Positions 1 through 8,387 of a stretch of 64,000 nucleotides of DNA are shown here, piece after piece; the stretch's first letter is position 1; every line of letters begins with the position of its first letter. Origin of the DNA: Xanthomonas sp. Leaf148. Lineage in GTDB: Bacteria > Pseudomonadota > Gammaproteobacteria > Xanthomonadales > Xanthomonadaceae. The stretch lies in contig NZ_LMOP01000009.1 in NCBI RefSeq assembly GCF_001423585.1, positions 359,496 through 423,495 of the forward strand. The letters are read 5' to 3'. Under the pieces are notes generated by a model. That model saw only the letters and a program-made list of their open reading frames with translations, was not told the origin of the DNA and ran no database searches. The position numbers were made by a program, and so were the translations under genes.

Positions 1-543
1 GCGCTGCCGGTGTACTGCTGGTCGCGGGTGCGTCCGTGCACCGCCAGCGCAGCGATGCCGCACTCCTGCGCGATGCGTGCGATGGTCGGGCCGTTGCGAT
101 GGTCGCAATCCCAGCCGGTGCGGATCTTCAGCGTCACCGGCACATCCACCGCCTGCACCACTGCGCGCAGGATCCGCGCCACCAACGCCTCGTCGCGCAT
201 CAACGCCGAGCCCGCCCAGGCATTGCAGACCTTCTTGGCCGGGCAGCCCATATTGATGTCGATCAGCTGCGCGCCATGGTCCACGTTGTAGCGCGCCGCC
301 TCGGCCAGCTGCTGCGGCTCGGTACCGGCGATCTGCACGCTGATCGGGTCCGGCTCACCGGCATGGTCCATGCGATGCAGCGACTTACGCGTGCCCCAGA
401 AGCGCGGATCGGAAATGGTCATCTCCGACACCGCCAGCCCGGCACCCAGCCGCTTGCACAGCAGCCGGAACGGCTTGTCGGTGACGCCCGCCATGGGCGC
501 GAGGATCACCTTGGGGGCGATGGAGTAGGGGCCGATCTGCATG
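1..543 (-). CDS. dusB: tRNA-dihydrouridine synthase B, N-terminal 181 residues (cut by window edge)
   Basis: Flavoenzyme of the Dus family that reduces uridine to dihydrouridine in the D-loop of tRNA. The first 181 codons are read open to the window edge, so the C-terminal helical tRNA-binding domain lies outside. The start [10 protein letters not shown] is followed by the family motif [12 protein letters not shown] (residues 15-26), and the segment [12 protein letters not shown] (95-106) carries the catalytic cysteine at residue 100. LKIRTGWD and [11 protein letters not shown] are the FMN-phosphate and substrate-side loops expected of the TIM barrel. DusB rather than DusA or DusC is favoured by the IGPY and DKPFR N-terminus. 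In gammaproteobacteria dusB usually precedes fis, which would lie outside the window to the left. Confidence 0.93.
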
Positions 544-698
544 CGGGCATTGTCGCTGCGGTTGCCGCTGCTGCCAACTCGGGCGTCGCCGGAGGGGTGC
601 GTGCGGTCGCAAGTGCGGACCCAGGCTGCAGCAAGTCAGCGCATGCGCCCGCCGGATCGCGCGGAGGCGACCGAGCCGAACATTCCAGGATCAGCGGA

Positions 699-1301
699 TC
701 AGCGGATCAGCTGATATAGCTCGAAGCCCTTGGCGCCGCCGTCCAGGATCAGCAGTAGTTCGTCCGGTCCCAGTGCGACCAAGCGGCCGACGCTGTTGCC
801 GTTGGTGCCGTCGGAGATGTTACCGGGCGCGTAGCGGCCTTCCGGTTCGTCGTTGACCGTGCTGGCACCAAGGAATGCGAACTCGCGGCTGTCCTTGGCC
901 AGCGGATACAGCGTGCCGCTGCGGCGCTGCGAGCCGCTGACCTTGCTGAAACGATAGCCGCAGGCATCGCGGCTGATCTCGGCCTTGAAGTACGGGTAGG
1001 CATAGGCGAACCGCTGGTCGACCTGGATCGAGCGCACCTTCCAGCGGCCGTCCAGCTTGCCCGGCAGCTGCGGCGACTGCGCACGCTGCAGCAGCGTGCG
1101 CGCCAGCGCGGCGCCGTCTTCCTGCTCGGCATCGTCGTAGTGCGGTGCGATCGCCTGTTGCAGGCTGTCTGCAGACACGGTCACCGCCGCGCGGTCGGCA
1201 TCGCTGGCAGTACCGTTCCAGTCGCAGCGCTGCGCAGCGGCCGACAGCGGGACAAGCAGGGCGCACAGCGCAACCAACGGGATCAGGGAACAACGACGCA
1301 T
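699..1301 (-). CDS. Secreted DUF4893-like protein
   Basis: A 200-residue protein of unknown function. I chose the ATG at 1301 because AAGGAG lies about 7 nt upstream; a longer version starting at 1325 lacks this. Residues 1-24 form a Sec signal peptide (RR, then a Leu/Ala-rich core ending SAAA). The mature protein keeps two cysteines (the first near CDWNG, the second in DACGYRF) that could form a disulfide in the periplasm. The pattern of an early CDW, a central GSQRRSGTLYP and a late LLLILDGG resembles DUF4893 proteins; this is a family impression, not a search result. It sits alone between dusB and rbsK on the same strand with 150-bp gaps on both sides, so it is probably its own unit. Confidence 0.75.
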   Translation of the reverse strand: MRRCSLIPLVALCALLVPLSAAAQRCDWNGTASDADRAAVTVSADSLQQAIAPHYDDAEQEDGAALARTLLQRAQSPQLPGKLDGRWKVRSIQVDQRFAYAYPYFKAEISRDACGYRFSKVSGSQRRSGTLYPLAKDSREFAFLGASTVNDEPEGRYAPGNISDGTNGNSVGRLVALGPDELLLILDGGAKGFELYQLIR

Positions 1302-1325
1302 CGAACACTCCTTGTCGTAATGCAT

Positions 1326-1344
1326 GCCCGTCGCGGCGACGGGC
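1326..1344 (-). terminator. Stem-loop downstream of rbsK, possible terminator
   Basis: GCCCGTCGC and GCGACGGGC form a 9-bp perfect stem with a 1-nt spacer, 62 nt beyond the rbsK stop and 25 nt before the DUF4893-like start. There is no T-run, so intrinsic termination is uncertain; the tiny loop would need the innermost pairs to open. Confidence 0.35.
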
Positions 1345-1405
1345 GGTCAGTTATGGCGTGGCGGGGCGAGTGAACGCAAACCGATGCCGCCACAGGCGCA
1401 GGCAG

Positions 1406-2359
1406 TTAGCCGGCGTCCGGCAGCAGTCGCGGCATCGACGCGGCCGCACCTTCCACTTCGGTGGAGCGCGCTGCGTAGCGGGTGGCAAAGCGCACGTGGG
1501 TGATGAAGCTGGCGCCCGGCGACTGCGCCAGCGAGGCCACCAACGCACCATTGAAGGCGTCGCCGGCACCGGTGGTGTCCACCGTCTGCGCGCTTTCTGC
1601 GCCCACGCGGTAATGCGCGGCGGTGTCGCCGCGCAGCTGTTCTTCGGCGTGCGAGATGAAGGCGCCCACCGCGCCCAACGTCACCACCACGGTGCCGCCC
1701 GGCAACAACTTGCGGCACAGCGAATGCAGCGTGTTGCCGTCCAGCGCCGCGACATCGTCGGCGTTGATGCGCTCGCCGACGTGGCGGCCGAGCAGCGCGG
1801 CGAATTCGGTTTCGTTGGGGGTCAACACATCCGCCAGCTTGAGCAGGCCGATCGAGGTCGGGGCGTTGGCCGGCGCGGCATTGAGCACGGTCAGCACACC
1901 GCATTCGCGCGCCAGCGCCAGCGCCGACTCGATCGTCTCGGCCGGCGATTCCAGCTGCGCCAGCAGCACGCGTGCCGAGGCGACCAGCGCGCGCTGGTTC
2001 TCGACAAAACCGGGGCTCAGCACCGAGTTGGCGCCGGCGCCGATCACAATCGTGTTGCGCCCGTGGCCGTCGACATAGATGCCGCCGGTGCCGGTGGGTT
2101 CATTGCTCGGTTCGGCGATCAGCGTAAAGCCGTCGTGCGCCGCCAGCGAGCGCGCCAGCGCGCCGCCGGCATCGTCGCCCAGCGCGCACAGAAAGTGCGT
2201 CTTGGCGCCGGCACGTGCGGCCGCGACCGCCTGATTGAACCCTTTGCCACCCGGGCCGGTGCTGTAGCGGCCGGCGATGGTGGCACCCGGCGCAGGCAGC
2301 ACATCGCAGCGCCACACGTGATCGACATTGAAAGACCCGACAACGACGACCGAACTCAT
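1406..2359 (-). CDS. rbsK: Ribokinase (PfkB family)
   Basis: ATP-dependent kinase making ribose-5-phosphate from ribose in the cytosol. The 317-residue product, read from ATG at 2359 (MSSVVVVGSFN), has the PfkB N-terminal signature GGKG at residues 37-40 and the C-terminal signature DTTGAGDAFNGA starting at residue 261; the Asp of GAGD is the catalytic base in the family. Length is normal (about 310). The ORF could extend 36 codons upstream, but that part has no similarity to the family. It follows the nucleoside permease gene by 79 bp on the same strand, which suggests a shared role in salvaging ribose from imported nucleosides. No ribose ABC transporter genes are present nearby. Other PfkB sugars cannot be excluded by sequence alone. 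Confidence 0.88.
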   Translation of the reverse strand: MSSVVVVGSFNVDHVWRCDVLPAPGATIAGRYSTGPGGKGFNQAVAAARAGAKTHFLCALGDDAGGALARSLAAHDGFTLIAEPSNEPTGTGGIYVDGHGRNTIVIGAGANSVLSPGFVENQRALVASARVLLAQLESPAETIESALALARECGVLTVLNAAPANAPTSIGLLKLADVLTPNETEFAALLGRHVGERINADDVAALDGNTLHSLCRKLLPGGTVVVTLGAVGAFISHAEEQLRGDTAAHYRVGAESAQTVDTTGAGDAFNGALVASLAQSPGASFITHVRFATRYAARSTEVEGAAASMPRLLPDAG

Positions 2360-2438
2360 AAATACCTGCTTGCTTGAATGACTTGAAGAAACGTGGCGTC
2401 CGGCGATTAGACCGTGACGCCGATGAACCCGCGCCGCC

Positions 2439-3737
2439 TCAACCGAAGTGCGAGAGCACGCCTGCAATGGTAGCGGTCATGAAGGTGGCGATCGAACCGC
2501 CGAGCACCGCACGCAGGCCGAATTTGGCCAGATCGTGACGACGTTCCGGCGCCAGCCCGCCAATGCCGCCGATCTGGATCGCGATCGAGCTGAAGTTGGC
2601 AAAGCCGCACAGGGCATACGTGGCAATCAGGCGGCCTTCGTCGCTCAGGCCCACGCCCGGCACTTCGCCCTTCACGATCCGCGACAGCTCGCTGTAGGCG
2701 ACGAACTCGTTGATCACCACTTTCTGGCCGATCAGCGACCCGACCGTGGTGGCGTCCACCCACGGCGTGCCGATCACCCAGGCGATCGGCGCCAGCACGT
2801 AACCGAAGATCGTCGACAGGTTGGTCGGCCGGCCCAGCGCTGCAGCGGCGCCAGTCACCTCGCCCAGCCAGGTCAGCGGTGCGTTGATCAAGGCGATCAG
2901 CGCAATGAAAGCCAGCAGCATCGCGCCGATGTTCAGCGCCAGGCGCAAGCCATCGCCGGCGCCGGCCGCAGCCGCATCGATGATGTTGCTGGTGGTTTTT
3001 TCCACTTCCATCTTGACCGTGCCGCGGGTCAGCGGCGTGCCGGTTTCCGGCACCAGCAGCTTGGCGACCACCAGGGTGGCCGGCGCGGCCATGATGCTGG
3101 CGGCCAGCAGATGCTTGGCGTAGAACGCCTGCTGCGCAGGATCGCTGCCGCCGAGCATGCCTACGTACGCGGCCAGCACGCCGCCGGCGATATGTGCCAT
3201 GCCGCCGATCATCATCGTCAGCAATTCGGACTGGGTCATCTTGGGGATGTACGGGCGCACCGTCAGCGGCGCCTCGGTCTGGCCGATGAAGACGCTGGCG
3301 CAGACGCTGGTGGTTTCTGCGCCAGACACGCGCATCACCTTGGTGATCGCCCAGGCCATCGCACGCACCACCACCTGCATCACGCCCAGGTGGTACAGCA
3401 CGCCCATCAGCGCGGAGAAGAAGATGATGGTGGGCAGCACCTGAAACGCAAAGATAAAGCCGTAGCTTTCGATGTTCATCAGGCTGCCGAAAATGAAGGT
3501 GGAGCCTTCATTGACGAAGCTCAGCACCTTCACAAAGCCCTTGCCCAGCGAGTCGAACACGTCGCGCCCGCCCGGCACCAGCAGCACCAGCGAGGCGAAC
3601 GAGATCTGCAGCAACAGGCCGGTGCCGACCAGCTTCCAGTCGATCGCGCGGCGGTTGGTCGAAAACAGCCAGGTGATGCCGATGAGCACCGCCAGACCGA
3701 ACAGGCCGAAACCGATCCTTCCTAAACCTTCGACCAT
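2439..3737 (-). CDS. nupC: Concentrative nucleoside transporter (CNT/NupC family)
   Basis: Inner-membrane cation-coupled nucleoside importer, 432 residues from the ATG at 3737 (MVEGLGRIGFG). A GGGGAATGG stretch lies just upstream. The sequence shows an N-terminal membrane helix pair, the gate segment FVFGSL-like FIFGSLMN, then GQTEAPL (nucleoside-binding motif of transport half 1) and, in the second half, INEFVAYSEL followed by the CGFANFSSIAIQIGG helix, all hallmarks of the CNT fold. Roughly eight to ten hydrophobic segments are visible. It is the first gene of an apparent nupC-rbsK unit, giving nucleoside uptake followed by ribose phosphorylation, although a nucleoside hydrolase or phosphorylase is not seen in the window. 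Confidence 0.92.
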   Translation of the reverse strand: MVEGLGRIGFGLFGLAVLIGITWLFSTNRRAIDWKLVGTGLLLQISFASLVLLVPGGRDVFDSLGKGFVKVLSFVNEGSTFIFGSLMNIESYGFIFAFQVLPTIIFFSALMGVLYHLGVMQVVVRAMAWAITKVMRVSGAETTSVCASVFIGQTEAPLTVRPYIPKMTQSELLTMMIGGMAHIAGGVLAAYVGMLGGSDPAQQAFYAKHLLAASIMAAPATLVVAKLLVPETGTPLTRGTVKMEVEKTTSNIIDAAAAGAGDGLRLALNIGAMLLAFIALIALINAPLTWLGEVTGAAAALGRPTNLSTIFGYVLAPIAWVIGTPWVDATTVGSLIGQKVVINEFVAYSELSRIVKGEVPGVGLSDEGRLIATYALCGFANFSSIAIQIGGIGGLAPERRHDLAKFGLRAVLGGSIATFMTATIAGVLSHFG

Positions 3738-3906
3738 TCCATTCCCCGGGCTGCCAACGGCAAAACGATGAAGCCTAGAGCAGGGGGTGTCGGCGGGCAA
3801 GGCGAGCGGCATTCAGAAGGCCGGCACAGGGTTGCGCGGGCACCCGGCCCGGTAAACTGCGCAAGCCGGTCCGGGGCAGGTGCCCCGGAGGTCGCAGGAG
3901 TTCGCC

Positions 3907-4875
3907 ATGCTTTACCGTCGTCTGGGTTCCACCGGGCTGCAGCTATCGGCCGTGTCGTTCGGGGCCTGGGTGACCTTCGGCAAGCAGATCGGGCGCGGCG
4001 AGGCGCGCAACCTGATCGCCGCCGCCTGGGACAACGGCATCAATTTTTTCGACAACGCCGAGGTCTACGCACGTGGCCGCGCCGAAGAGGTGATGGGCGA
4101 TGTGATCGGCGATCTGCGCCTGCCGCGCGATGGCTACTGCGTGTCGAGCAAGGTGTTCTTCGGTGCGGTGGACAGCCCGCGCCCGACCCAGCGCGGGCTC
4201 TCGCGCAAGCACGTCACCGACGCCTGCCACGCGGCGCTCAAGCGCTTGCGTGTGGACTATCTGGATTTGTATTTCTGCCACCGGCCCGACCCGGACACGC
4301 CGATCCAGGAAACCGTGCGTGCGATGGACGCGCTGATCCGCCAGGGCAAGGTGCTGTACTGGGGCACCTCCGAGTGGAGCGCCGAGCAGTTGCGTGCGGC
4401 CATCGCCATCGCCGAGCAGGAACACCTGCATGCGCCGGCGATGGAGCAGCCGCAGTACAACTTGCTGCACCGGCAGCGGCTGGAGCGCGAGTACGCGCCA
4501 CTGTGCGAGGCCGGGCTGGGGACCACCATCTGGTCGCCGCTGGCGTCGGGCTTGTTAACCGGCAAATACAACGGCGGCGTGGAGGCCGACAGCCGCCTGG
4601 GCCAGCCGGAGAACGCCTGGCTGCAGGACGAAGTGCTGGGCACACCGGAGTCGCGCCGTCTCGAGCGGGCCCGCGCGTTTTGCGCGGTGGCTGCCGAGCT
4701 CGGGCAGTCTCCGGCGCGGCTGGCCATCGCCTGGTGCCTGCGCAACCCGCATGTGTCCACCGTGATCCTGGGCGCGAGCCGGGTCTCTCAACTGGAAGAA
4801 AACCTGGGGGCGCTGGAAACCTTGGTGCAGGTGGATGCCGCGGGTTGGGAGCGGGTGGACGCGGCGACGCGTTGA
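3907..4875 (+). CDS. Aldo/keto reductase, Kv-beta-like subfamily
   Basis: NADPH-dependent carbonyl reductase of the AKR superfamily, 322 residues. ATG at 3907 is preceded by AGGAG at a spacing of about 6 nt. The catalytic tetrad is visible as D49 (FFDNAE), Y54 (EVYARG), K82 (SSKVFFG) and H125 (YFCHRPD). The N-terminal MLYRRLGSTGLQLS and the central GTSEWSAEQL are typical of the subfamily that includes bacterial homologues of the beta-subunit of voltage-gated potassium channels. The substrate cannot be read from sequence. Its stop is 68 bp upstream of the first half of the Fur site, and it has no obvious link to the haem genes that follow. Confidence 0.88.
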   Translation: MLYRRLGSTGLQLSAVSFGAWVTFGKQIGRGEARNLIAAAWDNGINFFDNAEVYARGRAEEVMGDVIGDLRLPRDGYCVSSKVFFGAVDSPRPTQRGLSRKHVTDACHAALKRLRVDYLDLYFCHRPDPDTPIQETVRAMDALIRQGKVLYWGTSEWSAEQLRAAIAIAEQEHLHAPAMEQPQYNLLHRQRLEREYAPLCEAGLGTTIWSPLASGLLTGKYNGGVEADSRLGQPENAWLQDEVLGTPESRRLERARAFCAVAAELGQSPARLAIAWCLRNPHVSTVILGASRVSQLEENLGALETLVQVDAAGWERVDAATR

Positions 4876-4943
4876 GCGATGCGCCGCTAACGATTGGTTG
4901 GGTCAATCGAAAGATGCAAAGCAATGCAAAGATCGAGAGCCGC

Positions 4944-4985
4944 AAATGAGAATGGCTCTTGATCATTAAATGAGAATGGTTATTA
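4944..4985 (+). promoter_or_regulatory. Probable Fur-binding region upstream of hemP
   Basis: The segment 4971-4985, TGAGAATGGTTATTA, matches the 7-1-7 Fur box (TGATAAT-N-ATTATCA) at 11 of 14 defined positions. The 12-mer AAATGAGAATGG occurs twice, at 4944-4955 and 4968-4979, so a second partial Fur half-site lies 24 bp upstream. The AT-rich stretch stands out from its GC-rich neighbours and ends 32 bp before the hemP start. Iron-dependent repression of hemP and the receptor is inferred. Confidence 0.75.
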
Positions 4986-5017
4986 TTTGTCTGGCCAACC
5001 GACTGGAGAACCAGATC

Positions 5018-5215
5018 ATGACCGCTCATCCCGTGCTGCTCCGCTCCGAACCGGTCAACCTGCGCGACCGTGCCGTGCCGCGTGTTGTGCCTGCCGAAGA
5101 CCTCATCAGCAGCGAGGCACTGCTCAAGGGCCGTCGCGAAGTGCTGATCCAGCATGGCGACCGCGTTTATCGCCTGCGCCATACCAGCAACGACAAGCTC
5201 ATTTTGACCAAGTAA
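5018..5215 (+). CDS. hemP: Haemin uptake protein HemP
   Basis: A 65-residue protein of the HemP family. I chose ATG at 5018 (MTAHPVLLR) over an in-frame ATG at 4970, which would lie inside the Fur box. The conserved C-terminus is plain: ISSEALLKGRREVLIQHG, then a Y-R-L-R strand and a final KLILTK. HemP genes typically precede haem outer-membrane receptors and in several proteobacteria are needed for full receptor expression. The product is small, without a signal peptide or membrane segment. A hairpin 19 nt after the stop separates it from the receptor gene. Confidence 0.9.
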   Translation: MTAHPVLLRSEPVNLRDRAVPRVVPAEDLISSEALLKGRREVLIQHGDRVYRLRHTSNDKLILTK

Positions 5216-5233
5216 GTCCTGCCGAGCCGACGC

Positions 5234-5256
5234 GGGCGACCCGATGCGGGTCGTCC
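5234..5256 (+). terminator. Hairpin between hemP and the haem receptor gene
   Basis: GGGCGACCCG and CGGGTCGTCC form a 10-bp stem with one G-T pair and a 3-nt loop, 19 nt after the hemP stop. No T-run follows, so it may be a weak attenuator or an mRNA-stabilising 3' structure rather than a full terminator. The 273-bp hemP-receptor gap otherwise holds nothing I recognise apart from a short GCGGCATGCCGC palindrome near 5437. Confidence 0.4.
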
Positions 5257-5488
5257 GGCCGCGGCCCTGAGGCAGACGCGTCGCGCAACCGCTCCAGGCG
5301 CGCCACGCAGTGATTGCGTGTTCGCAGCCGACGTTGCGCTGCGCAGTGCGGCCGTGCCGACCGGCATCCGCACAACACGACCGATGTGGGCACGCCGCCG
5401 CTGCCCACCGCTGACCTCTCCACCCCCGGTTGCCGCATGCGGCATGCCGCAGCGTGCGCTGCCGGGGGGCTCCCACAAAGGTTCCTAG

Positions 5489-7720
5489 ATGATTCGCCTG
5501 CATCCGCTGGTGGTCGCGCTGTCGCTTGCGCTGCCTGCTGTTCCGTTGTGTGCCCATGCTGCCGACTCAGACGCCGGCGGCGATGCTGCGCGTGAGGTGC
5601 ACGACTTCGATCGCCTGCAGGTCACCGCCACGCGCACTCAGCGCGCACTGATCGATGTGCCGGCCACGGTGGATGTGATCGACCGCGAACAACTGGATAA
5701 CCAGCTGGTGCGCGAACTCAAGGACCTGTTCCGCTACACCCCCGGGGTGTCGGTGACCAGCAACAGTGGTCGCTTTGCCGGCGCCAGCGGTATTCGCATT
5801 CGTGGGCTGGATGGCAACCGCGTCGCGATCCTGGTGGACAACGTGCCGGTGTCGGACACCTTTGCCTTCGGCAGCTACCTCAATGCCAACCGCAATTTTG
5901 TCGACCTCGAAACGCTCAAGCGGGTAGAGGTCGTCCGTGGGCCGGCCAGCTCGCTGTACGGCTCCGATGCGCTGGGTGGCGTGGTGGCGTTTGTCACCAA
6001 GGATCCGTCGGATTATCTGAGCGCCGATAAGCGCAGCTATGTCGGGCTGAAGTTCGGTTACGAAGGCGACTGGAACGGCTTGTTTGCTGGTGCGACCGCC
6101 GCATTCGGCGGCGAGCGCTGGAGCGGCATGGTGGCCGTAGCACATCGCCAGGGGCAGGAAGCGCAAAACCAGGGCGACAACCGCAGTCGCGATTTCACGC
6201 GCACCGCGGCCAATCCGCAGACCATCGACGGGCGCAGCATGCTGGCCAAACTGGTGTACGCACCGAACGCGCAGCAGCGTTTCAAGCTCACTGTCGAAGG
6301 TAACGAGGACTATGGCAGCATCGAAGCGTTGAGCGGCATCGACCCGCGTGTGACCACGCCATCGCTGCGCATTCTGTCGCAGGACGGCCGCGATCATCAG
6401 ACTCGCGCGCGGGTGTCGCTGCGGCACGAGCTGGACGCGCTGGACGCGGCGCTCGCCGACGATCTGCAATGGCAACTCTATCGCCAGGACAGCGACAGCC
6501 TGCAACGCACCGACGAGTTGCGTGGCAACAACACGCGCCGCCACAACGAACACACTTTCGACCAGCGCGTGTACGGGTTGCTGGTCAATGCGCACAAGCG
6601 CATCGAAACCGCGGCGCTGACCCACGACATCACCTACGGCCTGGACGGCACCTGGACCGACACGCGCGCCAAGCGCGATGGGTATTCGGTGAATCTGGCC
6701 AGTGGCGCGATCACCAACCGCGTTGGCCAGGACGTGTTCCCGGTGCGTGATTTCCCCAAGAGCGAAACCACCAAGCTCGGTCTGTATGCGCAGGACGAAA
6801 TCGAGCTACTGGATGGCAGGTTGTCGCTGACTCCAGGCGTGCGCGTGGATTACTTCCGTCTTGCGCCGCAACTGGATGACATCTTTCGCGAAGACAATCC
6901 CGGCGTGGCGGTGGCAACCATCGACCAGACGCAGGTGTCGCCAAAATTCGGCGCGGTGTGGCGGTTCTCGCAAGCCTGGTCTGCGTATGCCAACTATGCG
7001 CACGGCTTTCGCGCGCCGCCGTACAACGATGTCAATATCGGCTTTACCAATCTGCAGGCGCGCTACACCGCCATCGCCAACCCTGAGTTGAAATCGGAGA
7101 CCAGTCGCGGCGGCGAGTTGGGGCTGCGCTTCAACGATGCCGTCGGCTATCTGGGGGTGAGCGTGTACTACACCGACTATCGAAACTTCATCGAATCGTA
7201 TGCGCCGGCTGGCGTCAACGCGGAGGGTTTACTGCTGTTCCAGTCGCGCAATGTCGACGATGTGGTGATCAAGGGCGCCGAAGCGCGCGGCGGGCTGGAT
7301 CTGGGCGCGCTGGCCGGCTGGCAGGGTTGGTCGTTGAACAGCGCGGCGGCCTATTCGGAAGGCGACAATCTCACCGACGACACGCCGCTGAATTCGGTCG
7401 ACCCGTTGCGCGGCTCGCTGGGCGTCGCCTTCGACAGCGATGCTTGGGGTGCGGAATTGATCGGCACCTTTGTCGCACGCAAGCGCCGGCCGCAGCTGGA
7501 CAGCTACTACACGCCGGCCGGCTACGCCACGCTGGACTTGATGGGCCATTGGGAATTCGCACCCGGCGCCAAGGTCACTGCAGGCATCTTTAATTTGGCC
7601 GACCGCCGCTACGTGGACTGGAATGCGCTGCCCAACGGCACGCTGGCCAGCAACACGGTGCTGGATCGGTTCACCGGCGCCGGACGCACGGCATCGGTCA
7701 GCCTGGCGGTGAGTTGGTAG
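5489..7720 (+). CDS. TonB-dependent haem/haemoglobin-type outer-membrane receptor
   Basis: A 743-residue receptor predicted to import haem across the outer membrane using TonB energy. Residues 1-25 are a signal peptide (ALPAVPLCAHA). The TonB box region is near DFDRLQVTATRT (39-50). The plug domain follows with DVPATVDVID, LFRYTPGV, GIRIRGLDGNRVAILVDNVP and VEVVRGPASSLYGSDALGGVV, which are characteristic of the TonB-haemoglobin/transferrin/lactoferrin receptor group. The barrel contains the segment FRAPPYNDVNIGF, matching the FRAP box of haem receptors, and ends in the aromatic SLAVSW that the BAM machinery recognises. The FRAP-NPNL-type region here reads NPELKSETSRGGELG. Placement after hemP and the Fur site supports a haem role. 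Confidence 0.92.
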   Translation: MIRLHPLVVALSLALPAVPLCAHAADSDAGGDAAREVHDFDRLQVTATRTQRALIDVPATVDVIDREQLDNQLVRELKDLFRYTPGVSVTSNSGRFAGASGIRIRGLDGNRVAILVDNVPVSDTFAFGSYLNANRNFVDLETLKRVEVVRGPASSLYGSDALGGVVAFVTKDPSDYLSADKRSYVGLKFGYEGDWNGLFAGATAAFGGERWSGMVAVAHRQGQEAQNQGDNRSRDFTRTAANPQTIDGRSMLAKLVYAPNAQQRFKLTVEGNEDYGSIEALSGIDPRVTTPSLRILSQDGRDHQTRARVSLRHELDALDAALADDLQWQLYRQDSDSLQRTDELRGNNTRRHNEHTFDQRVYGLLVNAHKRIETAALTHDITYGLDGTWTDTRAKRDGYSVNLASGAITNRVGQDVFPVRDFPKSETTKLGLYAQDEIELLDGRLSLTPGVRVDYFRLAPQLDDIFREDNPGVAVATIDQTQVSPKFGAVWRFSQAWSAYANYAHGFRAPPYNDVNIGFTNLQARYTAIANPELKSETSRGGELGLRFNDAVGYLGVSVYYTDYRNFIESYAPAGVNAEGLLLFQSRNVDDVVIKGAEARGGLDLGALAGWQGWSLNSAAAYSEGDNLTDDTPLNSVDPLRGSLGVAFDSDAWGAELIGTFVARKRRPQLDSYYTPAGYATLDLMGHWEFAPGAKVTAGIFNLADRRYVDWNALPNGTLASNTVLDRFTGAGRTASVSLAVSW

Positions 7721-7725
7721 CCGCC

Positions 7726-8358
7726 ATGCCTATCGCCCGCTCACTCCCGTTGTCCTCGGCTGCACGTGCCGACCGCGCCGCATTGCCGCGCGCACCGCAG
7801 TTATCGGCGCTGGGCACGGTGCTATGCCTGTACCGTCCCGTGCTGGGCAATGAACTCGATGGCTGGCAGCACGCCGTCGATGCCGCCGCCTCGCGCCAGG
7901 TGGACAGCGATGGCGTGCGCGAAAGCATCTGGTTCTTCGGTGCCGACGGCCAATGCTGCTGGCGGCTGTATCTGTTGCCGGACAGCGATTTCTTGAGTTG
8001 GGATCGCCTGGTCTCGCGCTTGCCGCCACTGCCGACGGAGACGCACGGCCTGGGCGTCGGCGAACGCTTATGGCGTCGTCTGGCCGGACGCCTGCGCGGT
8101 GAGAGCTGGCGCTTGAGCGCACTGCGCCTGCAGTCCACTGCCAACCGCCAGCAGCCGCTGGCTGCCAATCTTGCGACCGTGTCTGCGCTGGGCGCGGACG
8201 TCGCCGCGCGCTTGGCCCGCGAAGAAGGCATCGACGGACGTGTGGCAGTGGACGATTGCTGCTGCGCACGCGCTGCCGCCTCGCGCGCTGCGCAGGCCAC
8301 CTCACGCGGTACCGATCCCACCGACATGACCACGTCGCTGCTGCGCTTGCGCCGCTGA
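7726..8358 (+). CDS. Unknown 210-residue protein of the haem locus, cysteine-rich
   Basis: I do not recognise the family with confidence. The ATG at 7726 follows the receptor stop by 5 nt; a TTG at 7714 would overlap the receptor. There is no signal peptide or membrane segment, so it should be cytosolic. A central segment (WFFGADGQCCWRLYLLPDSDFLSWDRLV) looks like a small beta-rich fold, reminiscent of half of a HmuS/ChuX haem-carrier domain, but this is weak. Two cysteine clusters stand out, CC in DGQCCWRL and CCC in VDDCCCAR, that could bind metal or haem. The C-terminal 20 residues look disordered. Co-transcription with the receptor suggests a role in haem handling. Confidence 0.7.
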   Translation: MPIARSLPLSSAARADRAALPRAPQLSALGTVLCLYRPVLGNELDGWQHAVDAAASRQVDSDGVRESIWFFGADGQCCWRLYLLPDSDFLSWDRLVSRLPPLPTETHGLGVGERLWRRLAGRLRGESWRLSALRLQSTANRQQPLAANLATVSALGADVAARLAREEGIDGRVAVDDCCCARAAASRAAQATSRGTDPTDMTTSLLRLRR

Positions 8359-8387
8359 CGTTCCCACGACCACGACCGAGAATTCCG

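Noticed and set aside
36..719. 227-residue plus-strand open frame at the window start
   Set aside because: It lies opposite dusB, whose catalytic motifs are intact on the minus strand.
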